DNA of 64,000 nt from Nannobrachium achirus (GCA_963921795.1 OY997650.1:16580935-16644934), one strand, 5' to 3'; counted from the stretch's first letter, positions 23,901-31,006 are shown. Numbers and translations are program-made. Notes: generated from the sequence alone by a model not told the origin.

Positions 23901-24752
23901 CCAGATTGGAGGAGAGTAAACTCTGTGCCGAGAGGGGAATTGGGGTCCATTAGTTAAAGAGCCCTTCTGCCTTCTTCACCGCTATCACGCCATAAAGAGT
24001 GCTTAGACTTGACTGAGGGGGCCAAAGTATAATATATCGAAAATGTATCATCATCACAATTCCAAGCATGCGCAATATACTTATCGCAAAAGCAATATAC
24101 ATGTCGCATTTCAACCATGCAGGTTATAAAGGATGTTTTGTTTTGTTTGGATTTAAATAGGATATTTTAAGGGGAGCAGTGAGAAACTGTATTGCTAAGT
24201 TGGTGCTATTTATTCATCGTCAACAGTGGTAGTCAGGTGTAATGTTTTCAGTAAAACAATGTTGTTGGAATGGAAATATACAGCAGTCCATTTCCTTCTT
24301 CTTTTTATGCAATATGCATGCATACAGTAGGCTATTCATTGTCTGGGTTCTATGTTAGAGGCAAGCCTAAGGCACAAGTACGTTCAAATGTATAATTCAA
24401 CATGTGTTTCCTTATCGCACAAGTCGTCAACGCAATATTCAACAAGTAATAACACTGTTACTGCATGTTTTCCTAATATTGTGCAGCCGTGGGCCAAAGC
24501 AGTATCATTGTATACTGAACATACATTCTGCATTTTAACAGCAGCGCGGACTGCTGCACTGCTCTAATTGCGTTGTTGTCGTTTTACAGCATACCCCACT
24601 TGATACCAGAGTACATGCAGGCGGAGCAGCAGTACAACGGCGTCGGCAACCCTCCACCCTTCAACTTCTCGGACCCTGCTCTCCACTATGCCAGCCACGT
24701 CAGCCCCCGCATCATAGACCAGTATATACCCAGGAGACACCGCCTCAGATAA
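41..24752 (+). CDS. MUC4-like transmembrane mucin: AMOP-VWD-EGF protein, 3' part of gene (17 exons)
   Basis: Seventeen exons join in one open frame: 41-212, 456-605, 1556-1770, 3311-3389, 4971-5261, 6569-6805, 8921-9073, 9504-9682, 10795-10987, 11951-12070, 13364-13483, 14219-14239, 14394-14452, 14834-15020, 17003-17131, 18093-18255 and 24590-24752. Every junction is GT-AG, the phases agree throughout, and the sum is 877 codons including the TAA stop. The first exon is internal, so the N-terminus (and any mucin repeat or NIDO domain) lies outside the window. Domain order is AMOP, VWD, a cadherin-like segment, EGF and thrombospondin-like EGF, two EGFs, a SEA-like segment, a calcium-binding EGF, a membrane helix and a tail of about 60 residues. 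This order is that of MUC4 and the related 'mucin-like proteins'. SUSD2 also has AMOP-VWD, but it carries a sushi domain rather than EGFs. In MUC4 this part is the membrane subunit of an epithelial surface glycoprotein; the same role here is inferred. Orthology to MUC4 itself is not proven. Confidence 0.85.
213..455 (+). other. Intron with (TC)n polypyrimidine tract
   Basis: A short 243-bp intron. Nothing functional is seen except the dinucleotide (TC)n at 427-453, which forms the polypyrimidine tract immediately before the acceptor at 455. Confidence 0.7.
606..1555 (+). other. Intron between AMOP and VWD exons
   Basis: It holds no recognisable gene. The end carries a decayed hAT miniature element (about 1311-1496) with the right terminus GAGAACCACTG and only the right arm of the shared palindrome (near 1355-1378). 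The open frame on the minus strand at 734-1093 has no recognisable domain. Confidence 0.6.
1556..5261 (+). CDS. Exons encoding the von Willebrand factor D domain
   Basis: Three exons (1556-1770, 3311-3389, 4971-5261) encode a VWD domain. It opens with [20 protein letters not shown], the usual 'GDPHFxTFDGxxYxFxxxGxY' start, and ends near [16 protein letters not shown], the usual 'GLCGxxdgnxxDDF' stretch with tryptophan and serine in place of some typical residues. The cysteines common in gel-forming mucin VWD domains are mostly absent, as in MUC4-type VWDs. The last exon ends at a GTGAGT donor that is copied again downstream by a tandem duplication (see 5224-6020). N-glycosylation sequons (NRT) are visible twice. 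Confidence 0.85.
1845..2255. mobile_element. hAT-like MITE, CAGGGGTCTTCAAC-end family (copy 1)
   Basis: The left end reads CAGGGATCTTCAACAGGGGG and the right end AACGTTGAAGACCCCTG. The interior matches, in reverse orientation, the copies at 11059-11539 and 53805-54831. The central palindrome survives only as its left arm (about 1970-2003); the right arm is replaced directly by the distal body, so this is an internal-deletion copy. Confidence 0.75.
2362..3225. mobile_element. hAT-like element, CAGGGGTGTCGCACC-end family, with 8-bp TSD and nested insertion
   Basis: The element is flanked by an exact 8-bp duplication GCACTAGG (2354-2361 and 3226-3233). The left end CGGGGTGTCTGACCAAATTC is a mutated form of the family start, and the right end is TTGTGACGCCCCTG. 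It contains two copies of the palindrome (2416-2475 and about 3088-3128). A tRNA-related tandem duplicate (2646-3031) sits between them. The 8-bp duplication and the CAG...CTG-type ends indicate a non-autonomous hAT transposon. Confidence 0.85.
2646..3031 (-). repeat. Tandem duplicate of a tRNA-derived SINE-like unit (224-bp period)
   Basis: Two copies begin TGTAACGGAGGTGATCC at 2646 and 2870. Each contains, on the minus strand, a tRNA-like block (about 2676-2734 and 2900-2960) with a B-box-like GGGTTCGAAGCC and an upstream AGTAATGGTTAAGATATTGG, resembling the 5' part of a tRNA. The pair interrupts the hAT element at a sequence that is continuous in other copies. There is no sign that either copy is a functional tRNA gene. 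Confidence 0.65.
3715..3765. repeat. (TAGA)n microsatellite
   Basis: About twelve tandem GATA/TAGA units lie in the intron between VWD exons. Confidence 0.95.
3961..4113. mobile_element. MITE fragment, GAGAAACACTG-end family
   Basis: This is related in reverse orientation to the element at 32665-32824: both share TCTAAATTGACCCAT/ATGGGTCAATTTAGA and the end TTTGAGAA(A/C)CAC. A short palindrome, ACAAATGGAACCA facing TGGTTCCATT, lies in the middle (4027-4064). Similar palindromes recur near 24820-24866 and 28915-28985. Confidence 0.55.
5224..6020 (+). repeat. ~396-bp tandem duplication copying an exon end and splice donor
   Basis: The segment from CCCCTCTGAGGAGAACC at about 5224 to CTTAAAATTCC at about 5620 is repeated almost exactly at 5621-6020. 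Each copy has the last 37 or so coding bases of the VWD exon, the TGTGAGTTT donor, a poly-C tract, (GAATT)n, a hAT MITE body and its palindrome (5448-5518 and 5844-5914). Copy 2 has no splice acceptor, so it should be an inert exon shadow. The main differences are in the C/A homopolymers, which suggests a recent event. Confidence 0.95.
5304..6121. mobile_element. hAT-like MITE, CAGTGGTTCTCAACC-end family, enlarged by the tandem duplication
   Basis: The right end GACCCACAGGTTGAGAACCACTG stops at 6121. The left side is recognisable from the poly-C and AATCATATTTGAATTG segment onwards, matching other family members (for example 12723-13091). The tandem duplication doubled the left half and the palindrome. 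Confidence 0.6.
6244..6540. mobile_element. hAT-like repeat, TACTTTTACT-rich family with palindrome
   Basis: TACTTTTACTTTTGGTACTT and ACTCAAGTAAAATG segments are typical of a widespread teleost hAT-derived repeat. The palindrome with arms TAGCTGATCTACAAACTCA and GATTGTAGATCTGCTA lies at 6294-6351. The same family recurs at about 45525-46098. Confidence 0.5.
6569..6805 (+). CDS. Exon of the mucin-like protein after the VWD domain
   Basis: This 237-nt exon (phase 1 to phase 1) starts after CCCTACAG and ends at TATG|gtatga. It encodes a segment beginning [20 protein letters not shown] and containing two cysteines in a [16 protein letters not shown] stretch. A 'CxxxxxCxxDxxxxG' sequence commonly follows VWD domains in MUC4 and SUSD2-type proteins, and I read it as that conserved linker. 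Confidence 0.8.
6899..7254 (+). repeat. tRNA-derived SINE
   Basis: A tRNA-like head (GCGCAGTTGGTAGCGCTGTT, then CCTGGGTTCGATTCC at about 6948-6962) supplies both Pol III box-like motifs. The body contains CTTTCTGTGTGGAGTTTGCA and ATGTTCTCCCCGTGTCTCC, a body common to tRNA-derived SINEs across teleosts. It lies in the intron after the exon at 6569-6805. Confidence 0.8.
7655..8610 (-). mobile_element. L2-like LINE, 3' end with fragmentary reverse-transcriptase C-terminus
   Basis: On the minus strand, two overlapping frames (8233-8613 and 7949-8380) encode [45 protein letters not shown] and LAPKLW stretches. These are the hallmarks of the region after the catalytic core in L2/CR1-clade LINE proteins. 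A frameshift separates the two parts, so the copy is dead. The 3' end carries CGTCTGCTAAATGCCTAAAT and TTGTAAATTGTAAAT-type tails, shared with 17215-17615. Confidence 0.8.
8617..8877. mobile_element. hAT-like MITE, CAGTGGTTCTCAACC-end family, palindrome deleted
   Basis: The left end is TGGTGGTTCTCAACCTGTGG and the right end AAAGGTTGAGAACCATTG. The interior holds the GTCCCCAGATCACATGACCG and CATTGGTCAAACATTAACC segments but no palindrome. It lies about 40 bp upstream of the exon at 8921. Confidence 0.7.
8921..9682 (+). CDS. Exons for a cadherin-like segment and the start of an EGF domain
   Basis: Exons 8921-9073 and 9504-9682 encode [19 protein letters not shown] followed by [13 protein letters not shown] and GDGYFTWTP. 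This resembles a cadherin or dystroglycan-like beta sandwich ('D.n.D.vtysl...g.ftWtP'). The second exon then enters an EGF domain at [10 protein letters not shown] and stops in phase 0 at TTTCAG|gtacaa. The function is inferred to be a structural extracellular spacer. Confidence 0.75.
9093..9131. repeat. (ATA/ATG)n trinucleotide repeat
   Basis: A run of GATGATGAT followed by (AAT)n starts about 20 bp inside the intron after the exon ending at 9073. Confidence 0.9.
9816..9897. repeat. Remnant of the shared palindrome
   Basis: A left arm, CCAATCTACAAGCTCACAAC, meets a right arm, GCGTTGTGAGC, that is partly duplicated (GAGCTATGAGTTGTGAGC) before TCTGCTATG. It sits in the intron after 9682 without clear transposon ends. 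Confidence 0.7.
10258..10332. repeat. (CCTT)n microsatellite
   Basis: About eighteen tandem TTCC units lie in the intron before the exon at 10795. Confidence 0.95.
10340..10740. repeat. Unclassified repeat with TAAGACGCC...GCGACCTCGC end
   Basis: TAAGACGCCCTAAGGGCGAG followed by GCGACCTCGC (10361-10394) recurs in inverse form at about 56528-56562, and a short piece at about 20009-20021. The interior has palindromes (TCCATATATGGA at 10561-10572) and CATATATGACATAGC. It probably belongs to a DNA transposon family; I cannot place it further. Confidence 0.5.
10795..10987 (+). CDS. Exon completing one EGF domain and holding a thrombospondin-like EGF
   Basis: The exon begins at GTGGTGGGG after CTCCATCTCCAG. 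Residues [14 protein letters not shown] complete the EGF begun in the previous exon. The next segment has KPCFPGVEC and later FSCGECP, a pattern seen in the EGF-like repeats of thrombospondins ('PCFPGVxC...FxCGxCP'). It ends in phase 1 at AACG|gtgagt. Confidence 0.85.
11059..11539. mobile_element. hAT-like MITE, CAGGGGTCTTCAAC-end family (copy 2, nearly complete)
   Basis: The left end is CAGGGGTCTTCAACGTTTTC and the right end CCCCTGTTGAAGACTCCTG. The intact palindrome at 11316-11386 has arms AATAGCTGATCTACAAGCTC and GAGCTTGTAGAGCTGCTATT. I did not find a clean 8-bp target duplication. Confidence 0.8.
11951..12070 (+). CDS. Exon encoding one EGF-like domain
   Basis: A symmetric phase 1-1 exon of 120 nt encodes [20 protein letters not shown] and then [18 protein letters not shown]. 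Six cysteines have EGF spacing, with the CxCxxGYTGNGxxC end typical of extracellular EGFs. Three N-linked sequons are present. The donor is CACAG|gtactg. Confidence 0.9.
12723..13091. mobile_element. hAT-like MITE, CAGTGGTTCTCAACC-end family, with 8-bp TSD and shortened palindrome
   Basis: An exact 8-bp duplication AACAAAAC (12715-12722 and 13092-13099) flanks ends CAGTGGTCCTCAACC and GGTTGAGAACCACTG. The palindrome is reduced to GAAAATAGCAGATC facing GGCTATTTTC (12836-12861): the inner TACAAGCTCACA...TGTGAGCTTGTA part is gone and the outer stem remains. Confidence 0.9.
13218..13296. repeat. (CA)n microsatellite
   Basis: About 39 CA units lie in the intron before the calcium-binding EGF exon at 13364. 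Confidence 0.97.
13364..13483 (+). CDS. Exon encoding a calcium-binding EGF domain
   Basis: This 120-nt phase 1-1 exon encodes [20 protein letters not shown] and then [18 protein letters not shown]. The D-x-D-E-C start marks the calcium-binding EGF class, and the six cysteines are complete. It follows a (CA)n microsatellite at 13218-13296. Confidence 0.9.
14219..15020 (+). CDS. Three exons encoding a SEA-like segment
   Basis: Exons 14219-14239 (only 21 nt), 14394-14452 and 14834-15020 encode GDSANPPG, then [19 protein letters not shown], then [16 protein letters not shown] and a [14 protein letters not shown] stretch. Position between EGFs next to the membrane, the 'l...l...f...Y' pattern and predicted strand-helix content resemble a SEA-type domain, but I see no clear GSxxx autoproteolysis motif. 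Donor 14453 is the first GT of a (GT)n microsatellite, and the donor at 15021 is triplicated in tandem. The 21-nt micro-exon keeps phase 1-1 and could be skipped without a frameshift. Confidence 0.75.
14453..14560. repeat. (GT)n microsatellite that supplies the splice donor
   Basis: The exon ends AAACAG at 14452 and is followed at once by GTGTGTGTGTGTGTGT for more than 50 bp, then GTGC-rich variants. The 5' splice site is therefore the first unit of the repeat. Confidence 0.95.
14577..14762 (-). mobile_element. L2-like LINE 3' fragment
   Basis: GTTTAGGCATTTAGCAGACA, the ACAATAAGCAAGCAGGTAAT segment and TCCACGGTGGAAGCTAGGGA match the 3' part of the copy at 7655-8610 in the same orientation. 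The reverse-transcriptase part is missing. It lies about 70 bp upstream of the exon at 14834. Confidence 0.7.
14990..15103 (+). repeat. Three tandem 38-bp copies of an exon end plus splice donor
   Basis: TACTATGGCATCAAAGC..GCACATGTTGGAG|GTAAAGA occurs at 14990-15027, 15028-15065 and 15066-15103. This gives three possible donors at 15021, 15059 and 15097. Copies 2 and 3 are identical to each other and differ from copy 1 at one base (GCTGCA versus GCAGCA). As 38 is not divisible by 3, only the first donor keeps the frame to the exon at 17003. Confidence 0.95.
15678..15836. repeat. (GA)n and (GGGA)n tracts
   Basis: A (GA)n run spans 15678-15724, and a GGGA/GAGG-rich tract spans 15780-15836. The rest of the intron 15104-16393 shows no gene; an AT-rich segment with CGTGAGAACAGTGG is unclassified. 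Confidence 0.85.
16394..16932. mobile_element. hAT-like element, CAGGGGTGTCGCACC-end family, two palindromes
   Basis: The left end is CAGGGGTGTCGCACCAAATT; the right end is TTTGTGACGCCCATG. AGCGTCTCTA occurs on both sides (16383-16392 and 16933-16942), consistent with a target duplication given slightly degraded ends. Palindrome 1 (16512-16582) is long with GCGCGGCACCGAG; palindrome 2 (16801-16848) lacks its centre. Confidence 0.85.
17003..17131 (+). CDS. Exon encoding the membrane-proximal calcium-binding EGF
   Basis: A phase 1-1 exon encodes [18 protein letters not shown] and then [20 protein letters not shown]. Six cysteines and the DxDEC start identify a calcium-binding EGF. It lies just downstream of a two-hairpin hAT element (16394-16932), with about 70 bp of intron between them. 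Confidence 0.9.
   Translation: MWMSARPRRPAVFPPLSVPTPTEATGVCATAPQTWTMPSPAY
17215..17615 (+). mobile_element. L2-like LINE 3' end
   Basis: The frame encodes [40 protein letters not shown] and [10 protein letters not shown], the extreme C-terminus of the L2-like protein, then a 3' tail with GCGTCTGCTAATGCCTAAAT and (TTGTAAA)n. It starts about 85 bp after the EGF exon, in that exon's intron. Confidence 0.8.
18093..18255 (+). CDS. Exon encoding the transmembrane helix of the mucin-like protein
   Basis: After [15 protein letters not shown] comes an uncharged stretch [20 protein letters not shown] that then enters LFCCCCC and the basic stop-transfer RKKR. This is a single-pass type I membrane anchor. 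Five consecutive cysteines at the inner membrane face are plausible palmitoylation sites (inference). The exon ends in phase 2 at GGAGA|gtgagt, ahead of a 6.3-kb intron. Confidence 0.9.
18333..18853. mobile_element. hAT-like MITE, CAGGGATTCCCAAAC-end family, with 8-bp TSD
   Basis: The duplication AAATAGAG is exact (18325-18332 and 18854-18861). The ends are CAGGGATTCCCAAACTTTTT and TTTGAAAACCCCTG. The palindrome (about 18524-18582) is flanked by an outer inverted pair: ATCGTCGTTGTCGGGTGGAA at 18443 and its near-complement ending GCCCGACAGTGACGAT near 18665. This is a third terminal family carrying the same palindrome. Confidence 0.9.
21064..21281. mobile_element. Foldback MITE with AGGTCTTTGCACACTGCTGC ends
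   Basis: The left end AGGTCTTTGCACACTGCTGC plus GTTTTTC is mirrored by the right end GAAAAAACGCAGC plus AGTGTGCAAAGACCT. The 218-bp element contains a CT-rich centre. No clear target duplication was read. Confidence 0.85.
21297..21816. mobile_element. hAT-like element, CAGTGATGGGCAAGCTAC ends
   Basis: The ends CAGTGATGGGCAAGCTAC and TAGTTACTGCCCATCACTG are inverted. Flanks GCCATACT (21289-21296) and GCCCTACT (21817-21824) form an 8-bp target duplication with one mismatch. TAGCTAC-rich arms are typical of a common teleost hAT family. The middle holds a segment (AAGTCCTTAAATTG to TCATCTGGGGATCCCCCTGG) from the CAGTGGTTCTCAACC family, so the copy is mosaic. Confidence 0.85.
22403..22617. repeat. 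Dispersed teleost repeat (TAAATGGTAAATGG...CACTGCCGCCCC)
   Basis: TAAATGGTAAATGG, CATTCATACACATTCATACA, GTCTTGCTCAAGGACACTTC and the final CACTGCCGCCCC are features of a very common teleost interspersed repeat. It is followed by a palindrome left arm (22627-22655). Confidence 0.65.
24590..24752 (+). CDS. Last exon: cytoplasmic tail and stop of the mucin-like protein
   Basis: The exon starts after GTTTTACAG and reads [20 protein letters not shown], then [20 protein letters not shown], and ends RRHRLR before TAA at 24750-24752. The tail is tyrosine-rich with no recognised enzymatic domain. The frame joins the phase 2 end of the transmembrane exon, giving aspartate at the junction. Confidence 0.85.
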
Positions 24753-24929
24753 CGGCCACCAGGCATTCATAAGTATTCACATTGAAATCACACACAATAT
24801 GCAGTGTGTGATTGAATGCGCAAATGGCATCAAATTTGGTTCCATTTGCGCACTCTCCGAGTTAAACTAGCACTAATAAATTGTATTGTGCACGGACTCT
24901 AACCAGTCGCACACACACAAACTCTCTCA

Positions 24930-24932
<3 letters not shown>

Positions 24933-24991
<59 letters not shown>
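24933..24991. repeat. (CA)n microsatellite
   Basis: About 29 CA units lie 180 bp after the stop codon of the mucin-like gene, probably in its 3'UTR. Confidence 0.95.
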
Positions 24992-24992
<1 letters not shown>

Positions 24993-25247
24993 GGTTCGAC
25001 ACTCACATGTACACGCAAGCACGCACGCACACCGTCACAATCACACTGCAAATAATTATGTGGTTTGTGAGCTGTTGTATGTATTGTATAATGACAAGAA
25101 CAAATGGCGCTTATTTATACTGTAACGATTGAGTAATTAAGCTTGAGTGACTTTTAAGGGCAATTATTTCCCATCCCCTAATGCTGAGCAATGGACCTGC
25201 CAAATTGGATTTTATTTAAGTCTGGACAACTGTATGCACTTGTGACT

Positions 25248-25278
<31 letters not shown>

Positions 25279-26324
25279 GGAAAAGAAAAGACCATGCAAC
25301 AACTCTCTTGGCTGAAGTAGTTGATGAAAAGTAAAACCACTGCAGAGGTCTTTGGCTTCCAATTGACATTGGGCCAACAGCGTCTTGATAGCACCATTAT
25401 TGTTAGCTAGGCATTACCTGACCCGCAAGTACATCGTCTCTATTCATTACCCAGGGTGCTATTGCAGAATAATCAAAGAGTTCTATGCCACATTGCCGGT
25501 TATGTATTTTAGTAACTTGGACATTTTGGTCCAGTCTCTGAAGTTTTGTTGAGTGTTCACATTGTTGTAAACTACATTATTCTACAAGTATGTACCGTAC
25601 AATGCTTTTAAAAGTGCAAATATTTGTTTAAATTTGGTCCTTTTAGATATATTCAAATGGTGGTTTTCTCATTTTGGAATGGAACTCTCCAGTCGTTAAT
25701 TACAATTAAACTTTCTGCCCATTACTTTCCCTTTGAATTTACTTTTAATGTAACAAACAAAGTTATTCATTGTTTCAAATGACAAGCTGTTGTTTATTTT
25801 TGCAAACCTGCTGATGTTGTTCTGTAAATACTTCTTCATGTAAGTAAAAGTTGCACCTAAAATACACTGTGTCGTGGCAGGGTTGTATAAAGTTCCAAAC
25901 AGGGCTAAAGCATTTAGTGAAAGTATTTTGAACTCAACACTGTCATGTTGCTAACTGCCTGCAATTTAAACTCTAACCACTGAGTGTCATTGCCGAGTCC
26001 TCCACACACAGCCCCTGATCAGTCATGTTTGTTTGCAAGTAGGTTTTAAGGCACGGTGCAGTATGCCAACCCCCACCCGCTCAAACTCACTCACAGACAG
26101 ACACCTGCTCTGCAGCCTTCATCTGGAAGTGGCCGCAGCATGCGGTGAAGCCTGGTGCCCCCTGCAAGATGAGATCATCTGAGAAGGGGAGCCGAGGCGA
26201 GCAAAGCAAAGCCCTGCAGGTCCCTGCCACTGCAGAGACAGACCTGGCCCACACCACGGCGCGGGTCAAGGGCAGGGCTCTGCAACACATTCTCCCCGGC
26301 CTGCCCACTTCCTGATTGTGCACA

Positions 26325-26348
26325 CACGCACGCACACACAGACAGACA

Positions 26349-26397
<49 letters not shown>
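26325..26397. repeat. (CA)n microsatellite with CAGA interruptions
   Basis: Compound repeat. Long open frames crossing it on the minus strand consist of Cys-Val repeats and are not genes. Confidence 0.95.
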
Positions 26398-26399
<2 letters not shown>

Positions 26400-26888
26400 T
26401 ACCCCTGCATAACCTCTGCAGTGCCGCTCCATTCCTCTGGTTGGTTTCCCCTCGCTAGACACTTGATTGATGGCACAAACGGATAATAATGCCCAGACTG
26501 TTGCGAGCAAAAACTTCTGCGCTCACACAAGCAATCGAATGTACACACTACACAGCCAAAGAAACCTGCCCCTGACACCTGTGAAAGACAAAAGGCACAT
26601 CTGACTGAGAGCGAGAGAGACAGAGAGAGAGAGGGCGAAGAGGAGCAAAAAGGCAGCTTACTGAGGATAAAAAGGCACAAGACACGGTAGCTTTATGGTG
26701 CTTCTGGAAGGTTCCAAAGGAGTGCTGTTTCATATGCCGCTGAAAGCTGCAGCAGTGTTTGAACCGGAGTTCCACAGTGACTGCAGCAGACACCTGGAGG
26801 AGAGCCAGAGAGGGGAGGAGAGAGGAAGGCAAAGAGGGAAGAGGGGGAGGGTGTACTTGCGTGCGTGTGTGCGTGCGTGCGTGTGTGT

Positions 26889-27250
26889 GGTTGTCACACC
26901 AAATTCTGGGTACAAGGATTCACTCACATTTTGTGCTTTAACTATTGAAAAATAGCAGATATACAAGCTCACAGCGCGGCACCGAGTGTTTGTGCTCAAA
27001 CTTTTTCATGTGAAGGACCCCCAAAATGATATGTATTTGGCCACGGACCCCCATCTCAAAATATTTAGTTCCAGGGACCCCCCAGAAGCAAACTTTGAGT
27101 TACAAATGTTCGCTTTAAAAATACATATATTCAAAGATTTGCACACATTTTCACGACTTTTAAAAAATAGCAGATCTACAAGCTCGCAGCACTCAGGCTG
27201 GGCCCTAGTAACTAGGTCCCCCCCCATCCCCCCCCCCCCCTATAGTGACG
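26889..27250. mobile_element. Decayed hAT-like element, CAGGGGTGTCGCACC-end family
   Basis: TGTCACACCAAATTCTGGG at the left and GGGCCCTAGTAACTAGGTCC at the right match the family at 2362-3225 and 16394-16932. It holds one left palindrome arm (26945-26987, then broken) and a second truncated arm (27165-27195). Poly-C and GT tracts obscure the right end. Confidence 0.75.
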
Positions 27251-27965
27251 TGTGTGTGTGTGTGTGTGGGGGGGGGGGTAAAAACAAGTGAGCAAGCGAA
27301 GAACAACAAGCAAGGATTCTATTTGACAGCTGGGTTTCGTCCTTCACATCGCATCAAATAAACGGACTGATGAGTGTCAGTCACCGACAGTGGAAGACCT
27401 GAGGCCAGACAAAACAAACAGGAAAGCCGTAGTGGGGTTAGAAACCTAAGTGCATGCTTAAACACTATATCCATTTCACTGCAACTTTAATTGAAAGAGA
27501 CAGGGAATAGCCAGACTCGCCAAATCCTCTTATAAGATTTGAGACCATTATGATGTAGTTTTTGGGGAAACTAGTTATTTGTCAGCAGCAGCTAGGTACA
27601 GTAGATACTGTAGTAGGCCATTGAGCTGCATGGCGGGATTGGCTCACACACACAGCTGGCCTGGTTGATGTTGGACGTTCCGCAGATAATGCTTTTATCG
27701 CACGCCTGTAAAACCATAAAGAGTTATAGTGCCACCATTCATATTCATTGGCGGTGGGATTGGCTGTTTGTGCGTCACCTTTGTGCATTGACCGAGGCAG
27801 ACCTTTGAACAGCCTATGATGGGAAATGGCTAATGGCAATCCAGAATCCTCAGAGGAGATTGGTTAGATCTGACCAAAATTGCTTGTGGGTGATAAAAAA
27901 GAAAATACATGCGCTAACACACCCCTTTCTACTTGCATTTATCATCAGTATGCAAGCGTTTGTGA

Positions 27966-28059
<94 letters not shown>
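27966..28059. repeat. (CA)n microsatellite
   Basis: About 46 uninterrupted CA units in intergenic DNA. Confidence 0.97.
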
Positions 28060-28063
<4 letters not shown>

Positions 28064-28498
28064 AAAATAAACTATACATTAAATAAACGCATACACACCC
28101 ACCCACACAGCTGCACAATGTAATGGCCTTTTCGTTGGGAGTAACTTCCCTTGACCAGCAAACAAACAAACAACAGCCGTTGTGTCCCATGAAAGGTGAG
28201 CCTCTCGGCCAGCAGGTGCATTACAAAGGCTCATTCATTAATGATGGCCACGTCTTCCAGTTACAGAACACCCTCTCATATTTGTCACCTGCCTTTGCCT
28301 CTGGAAGGCCTCACATGCCGGTTATGCGCATAAATTGGCCCCTCTGTAAAGCCGGTACGTCTTAAAGCCGCTTTATTTTAGATCAGGCTTGGGCAATTGC
28401 ATTCCTTACATCACTTTCCTGCTGCCTATTTTTTAATGGGTGCTATACTAGGCAGAGGCATGTTGGTTACTTGTTCACGTATTATGTTCAGGGGCGTC

Positions 28499-28714
28499 AC
28501 AAGGGGTAGGAAAGTGGGACTGAGTTACTGGGGCCCAAGGTGGAGGGGCCCTAATAACTTTATCTATTCAAAAATAGCAGATCTACAAGCTCGCAGCGCG
28601 GCACTCGGTGCCGCGCTGTGAGCTTGTATATCTGCTATTTTTCAATAGTTAAAGCACAGGGGCCCCACAGTGAATCCTTGTACCCGGGGCCCAGAATTTG
28701 GTGCGACACCCCTG
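28499..28714. mobile_element. hAT-like MITE, CAGGGGCGTCACAAGG-end family, complete with 8-bp TSD
   Basis: A compact 216-bp element flanked by exact ATTATGTT (28491-28498 and 28715-28722). The ends are CAGGGGCGTCACAAGGGG and GGTGCGACACCCCTG. The 73-bp palindrome at 28570-28642 is nearly perfect, with arms AGCAGATCTACAAGCTCGCA and a GCGCGGCACTCGGTGCCGCGC centre. Confidence 0.95.
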
Positions 28715-29659
28715 ATTATGTTTATATATGACTTGCTTGTACGGAAATTCTAAGAATGTTATTTGGATAGTTTAGCATGGTGTTCAGACAGGTGTAAGGT
28801 TTGATGTTTACCTGGTATCCTGATGACTTTAGTTTGAAGCACTTCATTGTTTTATTTGCACTGACTATGTGTCATGCTACAAAAGCCATCGGTCTTAATT
28901 TAACTCCCAATTGTGTAAAATGAAACCAACCGGACCCTTAATGGGCCCTTACAGGCCTATTTGGTTTCGTCTCACTCTCGGAGTTAACGCCGAAGATTTT
29001 ACTGCGCAATTATTTCGATCTCACACTTTGTTAACCACACCTGGATAAGAGCATCTGATACATGCCTAAATTGTACATAAATAATTGGAATTGGAATAAC
29101 CAAATGTCACACTCTTAGTGGTCCCCCTCACCTCACTCTCACACACACACCACACACAAACACCCTACCCCCAACTCACACACAATCCTATTGATCCGCA
29201 TGACGCCCTTTCTGCCTGGTGAACAATACCGCCTGTTATCAGTGGAAGTGATGTTGGAGGCTATAGAGCGCTGACGTTAATGAAGATGGAGAGGTGAGCT
29301 CCATGACTGCATCCTAGCCTCCGCTAAACTGGCGTGAACTCTGACCCCACAGTATGCAGCTGAAAGCAGCTCTATTCTATATGACACGGTTCTGGGCTGG
29401 GCCGCATGCGATAAGGACCCATTCCATGGGCGAGTTACACTTACACATACACTAATGCAGATAAGAGATGGGGCGACTTAGTAGGTGAGAACGGTAGCAT
29501 AGGTATAATGCTTTATAAACACAGGTAGCACGCATCCACATATTTACACATGGTACCTGAGATAAAATATAAAATAAGGGTGGGTGAGCATAGCAGCAGA
29601 TGTATACTTATACATGATATACTTATACTTACTTATACTGTATGCTTATGCATAGCAGC

Positions 29660-29662
<3 letters not shown>

Positions 29663-29726
<64 letters not shown>
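29663..29726. repeat. (CA)n microsatellite
   Basis: About 31 CA units. Confidence 0.97.
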
Positions 29727-29727
<1 letters not shown>

Positions 29728-30269
29728 CAAGAATACTTAACCACTTAGACCCTATATACTTTGTTGACCGGGTCACCCAGGGGTCTACACTGTATACCTT
29801 CCCTTTATCCCTCTCCAACAAATGTCTTATGACATGTCCACAATAGGGATGCTGGACTGTACACGTCTCTGTACAGTACAAATGCTCTGGCTCCTTCTCG
29901 TTAGCGAATCCCACTCTGCGGCTCACATCCTGCAGATTGGTTTTTAGGTTTTATAGACCATGAAGTAATTTCTCCTGGGGTCCAATCTGTCCCCATCCAT
30001 ATTTAACCTCTAACCCACAGTAACCTTTGACCTCTGGGAGTAGGTCCCCCGAGAGACCCAGGGAGCGTTTGAGGGCATGTCATCAGCCAGCCCCAAACAG
30101 CTGATTCTGCATAATAGATGAATGGCCCTGGTAATGGAGCAGGGGAACAAACCCACCGGCTGTGTTCCTTTTGTGTTCCGTTTATGACCTATCACTAAAA
30201 ACTCTGTCCCTGTATTGAAGTTTATAGTGCAACATAGCATAGTAGACACATTTAATCATAAAATCGAAG

Positions 30270-30412
<143 letters not shown>

Positions 30413-30947
30413 TGTGAGAGAGAGTGTGGGTGTGCGTGTGCGCATGCACATGCCAGAAGACATACAGTACATAGCAATAATAACAGCATTTGGCAAAATA
30501 ACATGTATATGCCAATCTTGCAGGCAGAGAAGGGACACTCCAAACATACATGCACCAACATGCTCTCTTTCAAGCAGCTTATCTTGTTCTTGTGACAGAT
30601 TTAGGCCTTTGTGCCGTCTCCTTTGGCGTTACGTAATCTGTAGAGTGAGAGAAATCCTGGAGCAGAAAAACAGATTTAAGTGAATAGGCTCCAGTGTGTT
30701 CCAGATTATGGTTTTGTGGGGGGGAAAGGAAACTGGGAGAGAGCTCTGAGTTTTGAGGCTAGCGAGCAGTGGCAGAACACAGCCATGTCTAAGGAAGAGA
30801 GTACAGTACACACAGTAACCGGAAAAGTTATCACTGTAATGCATGAACTGAAGAACATTGCAAATGTACTATTGCCCTATTTCCAGCTTTCCAGGATGCT
30901 GCTGTGCCGTTCTCTCAGCGGATAAGAGAAGGCAGTGGACTAGATGG

Positions 30948-30949
<2 letters not shown>

Positions 30950-31006
<57 letters not shown>

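Larger units (their letters stand above)
18256..24589 (+). other. 6.3-kb last intron of the mucin-like gene
   Basis: It contains the MITE 18333-18853, a palindrome remnant at about 19855-19888, CA tracts (20637-20704, 20929-20977), a C-run (20997-21019), the elements at 21064-21281 and 21297-21816, a palindrome remnant at 21848-21911, and the dispersed repeat at 22403-22617. From about 22900 to 24589 I see AT-rich unique-looking sequence and no gene. Confidence 0.7.

Noticed and set aside
26087-26680. 197-codon open frame on the minus strand
   Set aside because: It crosses CT and CA microsatellites and is made largely of Ser-Leu and Cys-Val repeats; no domain or splice context supports a gene.
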